Shown: positions 31,092 to 39,684 of the stretch, piece after piece | How the letters are laid out: the number at the start of each line of letters is the position of its first letter | Position numbering within the stretch: the stretch's first letter is position 1 | Assembly (NCBI GenBank): GCA_963729275.1 | Contig: CAVSNH010000005.1 | Coordinates: forward strand, 124,001 to 188,000 | Direction of reading: 5' to 3' | DNA: 64,000 nt | Source: CAVSNH01 sp963729275 | Lineage (GTDB): Bacteria > Actinomycetota > Acidimicrobiia > Acidimicrobiales > RAAP-2 | Program-made: the position numbers and the translations under genes | The notes under the pieces: model-generated | Seen by the model: only the letters and a program-made list of their open reading frames with translations | What the model was told of the DNA's origin: nothing | The model's database searches: none

Positions 31092-32939
31092 TCAGGCGGT
31101 CGTGTTCGCGCTTGGCGCGCCCGGTGCTGACGTACCGGCGTAGATGGCACTCCAGTTCCCCTGCGAGGGGTGGGTGGCAGCGGCCGGTCCCGTGCCGAGG
31201 ACCGAATAGAGGTTCTCCATGATCCGTAGCAGTGGTGCGGTGACACCGGGGATGGCATCGGGCACGGTGTTGCCCGGCACGAGCGTGCTGTGGGACAGCT
31301 TGTTGGTCCACGACGCATTGCCGGTGGCGAAGACCCCGCCCCCGTTCGCAACGGTGTACCAGGTCACGTCCGAGTAGTTGTCGCCTCGGTTGGGGATGAT
31401 CGAGTGGGCGATCACGTCGACGTTGGTCGGACCTGCCCCGCCGGGCACATAGCGGTCGAACTCACCTTGCACCAGTTGCGAGAGGTGTTGGTTGGCGGCA
31501 AGCCCCGTCCCGTCGAGGACCCAGTGCGTGGGGTCGACGATCACCCCGTCGGCGTCGGCCTCGACGTCCTGGTAGGTCGACCCGATGAGCTGGGCCTCGG
31601 GCCGGTTGACCGGTGGTTGCGGCCAGTTGACGGTGACCAGCGCGTCGTTCACACCGGTCAGCGGGTCCTCGGTCGCATCCTTGTAGCAGACCTGTTGGCG
31701 ATTGGGTCCGATCGTCGACGATTGGAACCGGATCTGGCGGTAACAGGCGTTAGCTCCGAGGAAGGCGAAGTTGACGCCGCTGGCTACGGCCGCGTCGGCC
31801 CCGTTGCGCATGGGTGTTGACCAGTACTCGTCATGGCCGAGGCTGAAGACGGCCTTGTGGTTGCTGAGGAGCTGGGGGTTCACGTGGAGGTCGACGTCGG
31901 TCCAGTAGGTCACGTCGAGTCCGAGTTGCTCAGCGTGGTAGACGACCGGGAACTCGTTGCCGACGAAGTCGGCCGCACCGTTGGCCCAGTCGTAGTCGTA
32001 GGGGCGGTCGAAAGAGACGATCCGAGCCCGGTCGTCGTAGGTACCGCCACCCGGAGCGTGGGTGAACGAGAGAGAGCCGTCGGAGTTGCCGTAGTAGAGG
32101 CTGTAGCCACCCCATCGGTTGTAGGCCTGCCAGGTCGTCACGCTGCTCTGGACGACGATGGCGGCCGTCGACGAGTCGTCGCGGATGCAGATGGGAACGA
32201 ACTGCTGCTCTCCGGTGATGCCGACCAGCTTGAGCAAGTAGGCGCCGGGTGGCCACGAGTCGGCGACGGTGAAGCTGAGCGACGGGCTCCATTGGCACTC
32301 GATGGTGTTGGTGGGCGCGGTCAGCACCGGATCGGGTTGTTGCACGCCGGGATGCTCGGCCGATTGCCAGATCAGCCGAGCTCCAACTCCCTGGTAGTAA
32401 CCCATCCGGTAGGCCTCGACGTGGAAGCTCGACGCCGACGTGTTCACGTAGAGGGTGACCCGATCGCCCACCACCGCGCTGACCTGACTGGCGAAGCCTT
32501 CGATGGCTCGATCGGTCTGCTGGGAGGTGACCCACCATGCGGTCCCGGGTTTGGCGTTCTCAGCCAGGATGGCCTCGGAGGTGGGGACCACCACCCCGTT
32601 GGCCAGGGTGGTCAGCCCGCGACTCTGGTCGGCGCGGGTCCGAGCCTGGCGCTTCCGCCTCGACCGGTCCGCAGACGCTGCCCGGGTGCCCGCCTGACCT
32701 CCCCCTGTGGCCTCCTCGAGGCCGACGGCCGCACCGACGACGGCCAGACCACCTGCCGCTGACCATCCGAGGAATCGCCGGCGGTTCATGCGCTCTCGCT
32801 CGACCTGACGAGCCGAGCGTGCGAGGGCGCCCTCCTGGGCGTCAGAGGGCTCGCGGGCGGCTGGCATCGGTGGATCGCCTGGCCGAGGGGGGTAGTGCCG
32901 GGTGTTCTCCGGGAGCCCGTCAGCGTGGTCGTCCGTCAT
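31092..32939 (-). CDS. Tat-exported N,N-dimethylformamidase beta-subunit-like protein
   Basis: This is a 615-residue protein with a twin-arginine signal near residue 50 (NRRRFLGWSAAGGLAVVGAA), implying export in folded form. The mature part matches the C-terminal domain of the dimethylformamidase large subunit family: FHVEAYRMGYYQGVGAR, WQAYNRWGGYSLY, RIVSFDRPYDYDW, LGLDVTYWTDVDLH, KAVFSLGHDEYWSTPMRN and NFAFLGANACYRQIRF. Dimethylformamidase hydrolyses DMF using a mononuclear iron site, but most relatives have unknown substrates. The exported location differs from the cytosolic enzyme. The start is inferred at ATG 32939, and the ribosome site is weak. It converges with recA. Confidence 0.8.
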   Translation of the reverse strand: MTDDHADGLPENTRHYPPRPGDPPMPAAREPSDAQEGALARSARQVERERMNRRRFLGWSAAGGLAVVGAAVGLEEATGGGQAGTRAASADRSRRKRQARTRADQSRGLTTLANGVVVPTSEAILAENAKPGTAWWVTSQQTDRAIEGFASQVSAVVGDRVTLYVNTSASSFHVEAYRMGYYQGVGARLIWQSAEHPGVQQPDPVLTAPTNTIECQWSPSLSFTVADSWPPGAYLLKLVGITGEQQFVPICIRDDSSTAAIVVQSSVTTWQAYNRWGGYSLYYGNSDGSLSFTHAPGGGTYDDRARIVSFDRPYDYDWANGAADFVGNEFPVVYHAEQLGLDVTYWTDVDLHVNPQLLSNHKAVFSLGHDEYWSTPMRNGADAAVASGVNFAFLGANACYRQIRFQSSTIGPNRQQVCYKDATEDPLTGVNDALVTVNWPQPPVNRPEAQLIGSTYQDVEADADGVIVDPTHWVLDGTGLAANQHLSQLVQGEFDRYVPGGAGPTNVDVIAHSIIPNRGDNYSDVTWYTVANGGGVFATGNASWTNKLSHSTLVPGNTVPDAIPGVTAPLLRIMENLYSVLGTGPAAATHPSQGNWSAIYAGTSAPGAPSANTTA

Positions 32940-33199
32940 GCTCGCTGCTCTCGTTCTGATCTGCCGGAACGACGGTCCCCTGTGCGGCCCACCTGCCGAC
33001 GCGTCGCCCCTCCCTAGGCTACTGACGCCGCCGAGGCCGCCCATGTCTGCCCCTCCCGGGTTGCCCGAATGATGCCGGTGGCGCGGCCGGGCCGGTGGCG
33101 CCGGCATCGGCGCCTGCCTACGCTCGCCCGGGCATGGCCGGCGTCGGGCGATCGGCTGACGACGCGCCCCGCTGATGCGGGCACCGGGAGGGAGAGCAA

Positions 33200-34117
33200 A
33201 TGCGATTCGGAGTCCTTCCGCCGGTGCGGAGTGGGGCAACCGCCGACGGGGAGTGGCTCAAAGCCTTCGCCCGTCTGGTCGAAGGGCTCGGATTCGAGTC
33301 CATCGTGCTGGTCGAGCACGCCGTGGTCGTCTCCGGCTACCAGAGCCGTTACCCGTATTCGTCTTCTGGCCGTATGCCGCTCCCGGACGACTGCGCCATT
33401 CCCGATCCGCTCGATGCCATGGCCTACCTGGCCGGGGTCTCCGACCGGATCATCCTGGCCACCGGGGTGCTCGTCGCCCCCAATCATCATCCGGTGGTCC
33501 TGGCCAAACGCATCGCCAGCGTCGATCGTTTTTCCGGTGGTCGGGTGCGGATGTGCCTGGGGGTCGGATGGATGGACGAGGAGGTTCGGGCGACCGGGGC
33601 CGACCCTCGCAGCCGGGGACGCCGGACCGACGAAACCATCGTGGCAATGCGCGCCCTGTGGGCCGACTCGGGTGCCGACGGAGCCGAGTTCCACGGCGAA
33701 TTCTTCTCCTTCGAGCACGCCCACTCCTTTCCCAAACCGTTCCACGGCGATGTGCCCCTGCACATCGGTGGTCACAGTGAGGCCGCGGCCCGGCGAGCAG
33801 GCCGGCTGGGCGACGGCTTCCAGCCGCTCGGCATTGACGGGGCCGTGCTCGCCGACCGGATGGACAAGGTCCGGCGGGCGGCCGAGGAGGTGGGCCGAGA
33901 CCCTGGCGATATCGAGCTCTCGCTGTCCGGCTACCTGCCGGCCACCACCGAGGAGGACGTGGATGCCGCCGAGCGTGCCGGGGCGGCACGGATGGTGGTA
34001 TCAACCTCGATCACCCCGGATCTGAGTGCTCTCGAAGACGAGCTCGCCACATTCGCCGAGCGATTCGGGGTCGTGGCCGAGGCACCGCCGTCGATGCCGT
34101 CGACCACCGGACGTTGA
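33200..34117 (+). CDS. LLM-class F420-dependent oxidoreductase
   Basis: This is a 305-residue member of the luciferase-like fold that typically uses the deazaflavin F420 in actinobacteria. It has MRFGVLPPVRSGATADGEWL at the start, GFESIVLVEHAV, RIILATGVLVAPNHHPVVLAKR, GGRVRMCLGVGWMDEEV and PLHIGGHSEAAARRAGRLGDGF, all canonical for the subfamily. The substrate is unknown. GGGAGGGAGAG precedes ATG 33200. A SnoaL-like gene follows on the same strand. Confidence 0.9.
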   Translation: MRFGVLPPVRSGATADGEWLKAFARLVEGLGFESIVLVEHAVVVSGYQSRYPYSSSGRMPLPDDCAIPDPLDAMAYLAGVSDRIILATGVLVAPNHHPVVLAKRIASVDRFSGGRVRMCLGVGWMDEEVRATGADPRSRGRRTDETIVAMRALWADSGADGAEFHGEFFSFEHAHSFPKPFHGDVPLHIGGHSEAAARRAGRLGDGFQPLGIDGAVLADRMDKVRRAAEEVGRDPGDIELSLSGYLPATTEEDVDAAERAGAARMVVSTSITPDLSALEDELATFAERFGVVAEAPPSMPSTTGR

Positions 34118-34193
34118 GCGGCTGCGCCAACCCCGCTGGCCTCGTCGGGGGCGGGACGGATCGCCCGGCGTGGCTTCCAGCTGCAACCATCGG

Positions 34194-34721
34194 ATGAGCA
34201 CCTTGCCGCCCGACCTCGCCGACGATCGCGTGGTGCTGTTCGACTTGTCGATCCGGTATGCCGCGGCCGCTGACAGCCGAGACGGTGACGCCTTTGCCGA
34301 GTTGTTCGAGCCCGAGGCCGAGCTCATGGTTCCCGCCTACCCGAACGAGCTCCGTCCGGTGGTGCGCCGATCGGGGCAGGCCGCTCTACGCCGCATCCCC
34401 GAAGCGCTTCGGGGCTATGTGGTCACGTTTCACCAGGTTTCGAACCCGAGTTTTCGTATCGAAGGTGACGACGCCCAAGGCACCGTCCAGTGCGTCGCGC
34501 ATCACCTCACGGGCCAGCCGGGCGGCGAGGGTGCCACGGACCTGGTGTGGTTCATCCGTTATGAGGACAGCTACCGCCGGCGAGACGGGTCGTGGCGCTT
34601 CCGCCGCCGAGTGCTGCACCTGCAGTGGGTCGAGCAGCATCGAGTGGAGCTCGTGGGCTTGCCGTGGGCCGTCCCCGTCGACACCGAGGGGGACGAGAGC
34701 GACAAGACCGAGGAGGGTTAG
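34194..34721 (+). CDS. SnoaL-like (NTF2-fold) protein
   Basis: This is a 175-residue protein of the SnoaL-like/NTF2 family. The helix YAAAADSRDGDAFAELFEPE is followed by VVTFHQVSNPSFRIEGDDAQ, WFIRYEDSYRRRDGSWRFRR and VLHLQWVEQH strands. The family covers small hydrolases, isomerases and binding proteins, so no reaction is assigned. ATG 34194 is chosen from domain extent; no strong ribosome site is visible. It converges with the CBS-citrate synthase gene, 13 bases away. Confidence 0.8.
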   Translation: MSTLPPDLADDRVVLFDLSIRYAAAADSRDGDAFAELFEPEAELMVPAYPNELRPVVRRSGQAALRRIPEALRGYVVTFHQVSNPSFRIEGDDAQGTVQCVAHHLTGQPGGEGATDLVWFIRYEDSYRRRDGSWRFRRRVLHLQWVEQHRVELVGLPWAVPVDTEGDESDKTEEG

Positions 34722-34734
34722 GGCAGGAGGACGG

Positions 34735-36252
34735 TTAGGGAACGGGAACCGGCAGAGGCGGCATCGGGCCGACGTAGAGGGCCGCCGGGCGGATGAGCCG
34801 GTTGTCGGCGGCCTGCTCCATGACGTGCGTGCACCATCCGACGGTGCGGCTGCAGGCGAACGTCGGCGTGAACATTTCGCGGGGAACGCCGCAGGTGTGC
34901 ATGACCACGCCGGCGAAGAACTCGACGTTGGTGTAGAGCTCGCGACCGGGCTTGAGCTCGGCCAGGACGGCCACGGTCGTGCGCTCCACCTGCTCGGCGA
35001 AGTCGACGAGTGGTCCGCCGAGCGAACGGGCCACCTCGCGCAGGAAGACGGATCGGGGGTCGTCCGTCTTGTAGACGCGGTGGCCGAACCCCATGATGCG
35101 GTCACCGGAGGCAACCGCCTCGCGTACCCACGCCTCAGCCCGGTCGGGTGTGCCGATGGCGTCCAGCATGTCGAGGGCGCGGCTCGGCGCACCGCCATGG
35201 AGGGGGCCCGACAGGGCGCCGACCGCGGCCACGATGGCGGCGGCCAGGTCCGCCCCGGTGGAAGTCACCACTCGGGCGGTGAACGTCGAGGCGTTGAAGC
35301 CGTGGTCGATGGTGAGGATGAGGTATTGCTCGATGGCGCGGACGTGGGCGGGAGGCGCCTCCTGCCCGTTCAGCATCCACAGGTAGTTGGCCGCGAAAGA
35401 GAGGTCGGGTCGCGGCTCGATGGGGTTCTCGCCCGCCCGCAGGCGGTGGACAGCGGTGAGCAAGGTCGGGACGACCGCGCACAACCGCAGGGCCTGGGCC
35501 CGCAGCTCGTCGGGGCCGAGGTCGTGAGTCGGCCGCCACCCGAGCTCGGCACCCAGCGCGGACACGCCGGTGCGGAGTGCGTCGAGCGCCGAGCCGTGGG
35601 CGGCGAGATCCGGAAGTAGCCGAAGGACACCGTCGGGTAGCCGGCGCAGCTCCGCCTCTTCCTCCGCGAAGGCGCCCGCCGCCTCCGGTCCCGGCAGGCT
35701 GCCGTCGAACAGCAGTTGCCACACGTCCTCGAAGGAGCGACGAGCGGCCAGATCGGTGGCCGAGTACTGGCGATAGTGGAAGAAGCCCTCGCGGCCGCGG
35801 ACGTCGCCGACGGTCGTCTGGGCGACGACGACTCCTTCGAGGCCTCGGGGCGTCTCCGTCCCGATCTCGCCGGCGGGCCGTATCTGGGCCACTGAGAGCA
35901 GGTCGCGCATCGAGACCATTCCAACCAGCTGGTCACCGTCTACGACCGGGAGGTGCCGGTAGTGATGGTGCGTGAGACCCGACCAGGCCGCACCGACCTC
36001 CTCGTCTCGTCCGAGGACGTCGGGTTCGGAGGTCATCCAGCGGCGCACCGGCTCGGCCGCGGCATCGACCCGCTCGGCCGTCGCCCGCAACAGGTCCCGT
36101 TCGGTGAGGATGCCGAGGATGGCACCCCGCTCCGTCACCACCACCGAACCGATTCGTCTGCGGTTCATGAGAGCGGTGGCGTCGGCCAAGGAACTGTCGG
36201 CCGAGCACGTGACCGGTGGGGCTGACATCAGTTCGTGGACGGCGGTGGGCAC
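34735..36252 (-). CDS. Citrate synthase fused to an N-terminal CBS-domain pair
   Basis: This 505-residue protein starts with two CBS motifs (residues 1-130: VHELMSAPPVTCSADSSLAD, GSVVVTERGAILGILTERDL and HRHLPVVDGDQLVGMVSMRDL-like segments), which in other enzymes bind adenine nucleotides. The remainder is a citrate synthase family domain with the active-site groups DHGFNASTF, GPLHGGAPS, MGFGHRVYKT and LYTNVEFF, ending in CTHVMEQAADNRLIRP. It condenses acetyl-CoA or another acyl-CoA with oxaloacetate; citrate and 2-methylcitrate synthases cannot be separated by eye. The catalytic Asp position reads Glu in NVEFF, as in some family members. GTG 36252 has AAAGGA upstream. It is divergent from a second citrate synthase gene. 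Confidence 0.9.
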   Translation of the reverse strand: MPTAVHELMSAPPVTCSADSSLADATALMNRRRIGSVVVTERGAILGILTERDLLRATAERVDAAAEPVRRWMTSEPDVLGRDEEVGAAWSGLTHHHYRHLPVVDGDQLVGMVSMRDLLSVAQIRPAGEIGTETPRGLEGVVVAQTTVGDVRGREGFFHYRQYSATDLAARRSFEDVWQLLFDGSLPGPEAAGAFAEEEAELRRLPDGVLRLLPDLAAHGSALDALRTGVSALGAELGWRPTHDLGPDELRAQALRLCAVVPTLLTAVHRLRAGENPIEPRPDLSFAANYLWMLNGQEAPPAHVRAIEQYLILTIDHGFNASTFTARVVTSTGADLAAAIVAAVGALSGPLHGGAPSRALDMLDAIGTPDRAEAWVREAVASGDRIMGFGHRVYKTDDPRSVFLREVARSLGGPLVDFAEQVERTTVAVLAELKPGRELYTNVEFFAGVVMHTCGVPREMFTPTFACSRTVGWCTHVMEQAADNRLIRPAALYVGPMPPLPVPVP

Positions 36253-36348
36253 GCTCTTCGTCCTTTCATCGGGCCGAGGACCGTCGGCGTCGGAGACGGA
36301 CGGCGGTCGGCCTCTTCATTGTTCGTCCTGGCCGGCCTTGTGTAAAGA

Positions 36349-36368
36349 TTGATCAAGTCAATATTGAC
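36349..36368. promoter_or_regulatory. Adjacent palindromes between divergent citrate synthase genes (candidate operator)
   Basis: TTGATCAA (36349-36356) and the perfect 12-bp palindrome GTCAATATTGAC (36357-36368) abut in an AT-rich island within GC-rich DNA. They sit 97 bases upstream of one citrate synthase start and 91 bases upstream of the other, an ideal place for a shared regulator. The DNA-binding domain on the plus-strand synthase makes autoregulation plausible but unproven. Confidence 0.55.
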
Positions 36369-36458
36369 CCACTGCATGTCCACCCACAGCCAGCCGGCCG
36401 CAGCACGGGTGGGACCGTCACTGCGTGGTTCCGGCGAGGGACAAAGAGGAGGAGCGGG

Positions 36459-37727
36459 ATGGAGGGAATGCTCGAGAGCGAAGAGGCCGCCCGCCGCCTC
36501 GGGGTCAAGATCAACACGCTCTATGCCTATGTGAGCCGAGGGCTTCTCACCTCGCATCCGTCGCCCACCAGCCGCCGCCGGCTCTTCGACGTCGAGGACG
36601 TCGAGCGTCTCGCCCGCCGGTCGCGGGAGGCCCGATCGGTCGAGACCCGGATGGTCACGATCACGACGTCGGTGACCCAGCTCACCGACCGCGGGCCCTT
36701 CTTTCGTGGGCAGCCGGCCGTCGAGCTGGCCGAGACCGCCTCGTTCGAGGAGGCGGCCGAGGTCGTGTGGGGCACGAGCGTGGACGCCGATTCCGTGGCC
36801 TGGACCCGACTCGAGCTCGGGACCCCGCCGGAGGAGTTCTCGGCCCTCGACCGCATCCGCTGGGTCGTGCTCACCGCCGGCGCCCACGACCCTTTGCGCT
36901 CGGACATGCGGCCGGAGAAGGTCATCCGGACGGCCCGGCATCTGGTGGCGACGGCCGTCGACGTGCTCGATCCGGCCGGTCCGCCTGCGCCACGCCCACG
37001 GCTGGCCAACCAGGACACGAACGGAAGCGATGGCGATGACGCCAGGATGCGGCCGCTGGCCGCCACGCTCACCGGTCGGCTCACGCGCTCGGCCACGCCG
37101 GCTGTCGTGCGGGCGGTTGACACCGCGCTCGTAGTGCTGGCCGACCACGAGTTGGCCACCTCGACCATGGCCGTGCGGCTGGCCGCATCTACTCGGGCCG
37201 ACGTCTACGACGCCTTGCTGGCCGGTCTCAGCACGCTTGCCGGACCGCTCCACGGTGGGGCGAGCCCGAGTGCTTACGCGCTGTTGGAAGCGATCGAGCG
37301 CCACGGCGTCCGACGGGGGCTCGACGACACCCTCCGGTGGCAGGGTCGCCTCCCTGGTTTCGGCCACAGCGTGTATCGCGATGGCGACGCTCGGTTCGCC
37401 GCCCTGTGGCGGCGATTCGAGGAGCTCGCCCTCCCCGACGAACGACGACGCGTCGAGGAGCTCCTCGACCTCGCCGCCCGTGAGGACATCCCCTTTCCCA
37501 ACGTCGATCTGGGCCTGGCTGCGTTGGCCCGGGTCACGGGCATGGCGCCCGACGCCGGTCAGGTGATGTTCATGGTGGCCCGCCTGGTCGGTTGGGTCGC
37601 CCACTACCTCGAGGAACTGGACGAACGACCTCTGCGGTACCGGGCACGGGCCGTCTACGCCACCCCTCGACGTTCGGACGGCGAAGAGATGACCGTGGGG
37701 GTAGCACCGGCACCGCCGGGCGGCTGA
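36459..37727 (+). CDS. Citrate synthase with an N-terminal helix-turn-helix (MerR/excisionase-like) domain
   Basis: This 422-residue protein begins with a winged-helix DNA-binding segment (residues 1-50: ESEEAARRLGVKINTLYAYV, SRGLLTSHPSPTSRRRLFDV then EDVERLA). It is followed by a citrate synthase family domain with DHELATSTMAVRLAAST, GPLHGGASPSAYALLEAIE, GFGHSVYRDGDAR, PNVDLGLAAL and a final RARAVY. The two catalytic histidines and the aspartate are present, so it may be both enzyme and DNA-binding protein. ATG 36459 has an excellent AGAGGAGGAG ribosome site. It is divergent from the CBS-citrate synthase across a palindrome-rich spacer. Confidence 0.88.
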   Translation: MEGMLESEEAARRLGVKINTLYAYVSRGLLTSHPSPTSRRRLFDVEDVERLARRSREARSVETRMVTITTSVTQLTDRGPFFRGQPAVELAETASFEEAAEVVWGTSVDADSVAWTRLELGTPPEEFSALDRIRWVVLTAGAHDPLRSDMRPEKVIRTARHLVATAVDVLDPAGPPAPRPRLANQDTNGSDGDDARMRPLAATLTGRLTRSATPAVVRAVDTALVVLADHELATSTMAVRLAASTRADVYDALLAGLSTLAGPLHGGASPSAYALLEAIERHGVRRGLDDTLRWQGRLPGFGHSVYRDGDARFAALWRRFEELALPDERRRVEELLDLAAREDIPFPNVDLGLAALARVTGMAPDAGQVMFMVARLVGWVAHYLEELDERPLRYRARAVYATPRRSDGEEMTVGVAPAPPGG

Positions 37728-37837
37728 CGACGGGCGGCCGGCGGTGCGTCGGTCGGGAGCGCCGAGCGTCTCGAGAGCATCCGCACCTTGCTCCTGCCGG
37801 GCGTCGGCGTGACGACAAGGGACCTACGCTGCCGTCT

Positions 37838-38659
37838 ATGACGCTTCCCGCACCCGCATCGGACCGGACTTGCCTCGTCACTGGTGCCTCCTCGGGCATC
37901 GGCGCCGAGATGGCCCGGGTCCTCGCCGGCCGCGGCTTCGGCGTGACGCTGGTGGCCCGGACCGAGAGCCGCCTCCGGGCGTTGGCCAAGGAGCTCGCCG
38001 ATCGTTTCGCCGTCCGGAGCGAGGTCATCCCGGTCGACCTGACCGACGAGTCGGCGCGGGCCGGCATCGTCCGAACCCTCGACGATCGAGGACTCAAGGC
38101 CCATGTGCTCGTGAACAACGCAGGGTTCTCGACCACGGGAGCCGTCTATCGGGCGGATCCAGCTCGAGAAGTGGCCCTCGTGCGCACCGACGTCGAAGCC
38201 GTCGTTCATCTCTGCGCGCTGTTCACCCCGGGCATGGTCGAACGCCGCAGCGGCGCCATCCTCAACGTGGCCTCGACCGCCGCCTTCCAGCCCCTTCCCG
38301 GGCAGGCGGCCTACGGGGCGGCAAAGGCGTTCGTGCTGTCCTACAGCCACGCCCTGCGTGGCGAGCTGCGCCCGCATGGGGTCACCGTGACTGCCCTCTG
38401 CCCCGGTCCGGTCGAGACCGGGTTCCAAGACGCGGCCGGCTTCTTGGAGGGCGAGTTCGAAGGAGCGTTGCCCAAGTTCATGTGGTTGCCGGCCACAACG
38501 GTGGCCAAAGTCGCCATCGACGGGCTCGACGCCAACCGGGCGGTCGTGATCCCCGGCCTCGCCAACCGGGTGGGAGCGGCAGCCGGGTGGTTGGCCCCCC
38601 GTAGCGTCATCGTCTCCGTCACCGCCCGCCGCCACCCCGCCCTTTCGAGCAACCGTTAG
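37838..38659 (+). CDS. Short-chain dehydrogenase/reductase (DltE-like)
   Basis: This is a 273-residue NAD(P)-dependent oxidoreductase with a Rossmann fold. The cofactor loop is TGASSGIG, the NNAG motif is VLVNNAGFSTTG, the catalytic Ser is in LNVASTAAFQP, and the YxxxK motif is YGAAKAFVL. The PGPVETGF segment follows. Such proteins act on lipids or small ketones and alcohols; the substrate is unknown. ATG 37838 is set by the normal family N-terminus, and an AAGGGA element lies further upstream than ideal. It converges with a second short-chain dehydrogenase. Confidence 0.9.
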   Translation: MTLPAPASDRTCLVTGASSGIGAEMARVLAGRGFGVTLVARTESRLRALAKELADRFAVRSEVIPVDLTDESARAGIVRTLDDRGLKAHVLVNNAGFSTTGAVYRADPAREVALVRTDVEAVVHLCALFTPGMVERRSGAILNVASTAAFQPLPGQAAYGAAKAFVLSYSHALRGELRPHGVTVTALCPGPVETGFQDAAGFLEGEFEGALPKFMWLPATTVAKVAIDGLDANRAVVIPGLANRVGAAAGWLAPRSVIVSVTARRHPALSSNR

Positions 38660-38682
38660 CCGGCCGCTCGGCCCGGCCCGGC

Positions 38683-39597
38683 TCAGCTGCTGCGGCGTCC
38701 CAACATGTTGGCGTTGGGAGCGGCCTTGGCCACGAGCTCGGGCACCACGGCACCCAGCTCGGTCGGGTCCCAGCGGTCGTCCTTGTCCACCCCCGGGCCG
38801 GCCACCCAGCCTTCGGCAACGCTGATGTGACCCCCGTGCACGTTGAACACCCGGCCGGTGATGTCCTTCGACTCCGGGCTCCCGAGCCACACGACCAATG
38901 GCGCGATGTTGTCCGGGTCGTTGGAGTCGAACTCGTCCGCCTTGCGCGATCGTTCGAAGCCACCGAGGTTCTCGGTCATGCGGGTGAGCGCAGCCGGGGC
39001 GATGGCGTTGACGGTGACCCCGTAGCGACCGAGCTCCATGGACGTGATCACGGTCATTGCCGCGATGCCGGCTTTGGCTGCGCCGTAGTTGGCCTGGCCC
39101 ACGTTGCCGTAGATACCCGACGGGGAGGTCGTGTTGATGACCCGGGCGTCGTTGGTCTCGCCGGCCTTCGTTCGGTTGCGCCAGTACTCGGCCGCCGCTC
39201 GCATGGGAGCGAAGGTCCCTCGCAGGTGCACGCGGATGACAGCGTCCCATTCATCGGCCGTCATGTTGACGATCATGCGGTCGCGGAGGATTCCCGCGTT
39301 GTTGACTACGACGTCGAGGCCGCCGAAGGTGTCGACGGCCGTGTCGATGAGCCGTTTGGCCCCTTCGACGTCGGCAACGTCGTCGCCGTTGGCCACCGCC
39401 TTGGCCCCCATGGCCAGGATCTCGTCGACGACTTGGCCGGCAGGGCCGGCCGACCGTCCGCTCCCGTCCACCTCGGCGCCGAGGTCGTTGACCACGACGC
39501 TCGCTCCTTGGCGAGCGAATTCGATGGCGTGGGCGCGGCCGATGCCTCGACCGGCCCCGGTGATCACCACCACTCGTCCTTCACAGATGCCGGGCAC
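38683..39597 (-). CDS. Short-chain dehydrogenase (hydroxyacyl-CoA/3-oxoacyl reductase-like)
   Basis: This is a 304-residue protein with TGAGRGIGRAHAIEFARQGA, VVNDLGAEVDG, VVNNAGILRDRM, INTTSPSGIYG and the catalytic YGAAKAG. The N-terminal sequence and the NDLGAE signature resemble the dehydrogenase part of the peroxisomal multifunctional enzyme type 2/HSD17B4 family, which acts on hydroxyacyl-CoA esters. A C-terminal tail (DDRWDPTELGAVVPEL) is also shared with that group. GTG 39597 has GGAGGAG upstream. It lies 87 bases after an acyl-CoA dehydrogenase gene, so both probably serve one acyl-CoA oxidation route. Confidence 0.9.
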   Translation of the reverse strand: MPGICEGRVVVITGAGRGIGRAHAIEFARQGASVVVNDLGAEVDGSGRSAGPAGQVVDEILAMGAKAVANGDDVADVEGAKRLIDTAVDTFGGLDVVVNNAGILRDRMIVNMTADEWDAVIRVHLRGTFAPMRAAAEYWRNRTKAGETNDARVINTTSPSGIYGNVGQANYGAAKAGIAAMTVITSMELGRYGVTVNAIAPAALTRMTENLGGFERSRKADEFDSNDPDNIAPLVVWLGSPESKDITGRVFNVHGGHISVAEGWVAGPGVDKDDRWDPTELGAVVPELVAKAAPNANMLGRRSS

Positions 39598-39684
39598 GCG
39601 ACGCCTCCTCCAGGTCGTACAGGTTGTTCGGCTTGTGCAGCTTGTGCGCTTGTTCGATCGATCTGCCGGCGTCGCCGGCCGCCC

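Noticed and set aside
39598..39684. Possible N-terminal extension of the short-chain dehydrogenase into the gap after the acyl-CoA dehydrogenase
   Set aside because: The in-frame sequence looks protein-like for about 25 residues but has no start codon, while GTG 39597 has a good GGAGGAG site and matches the family start.
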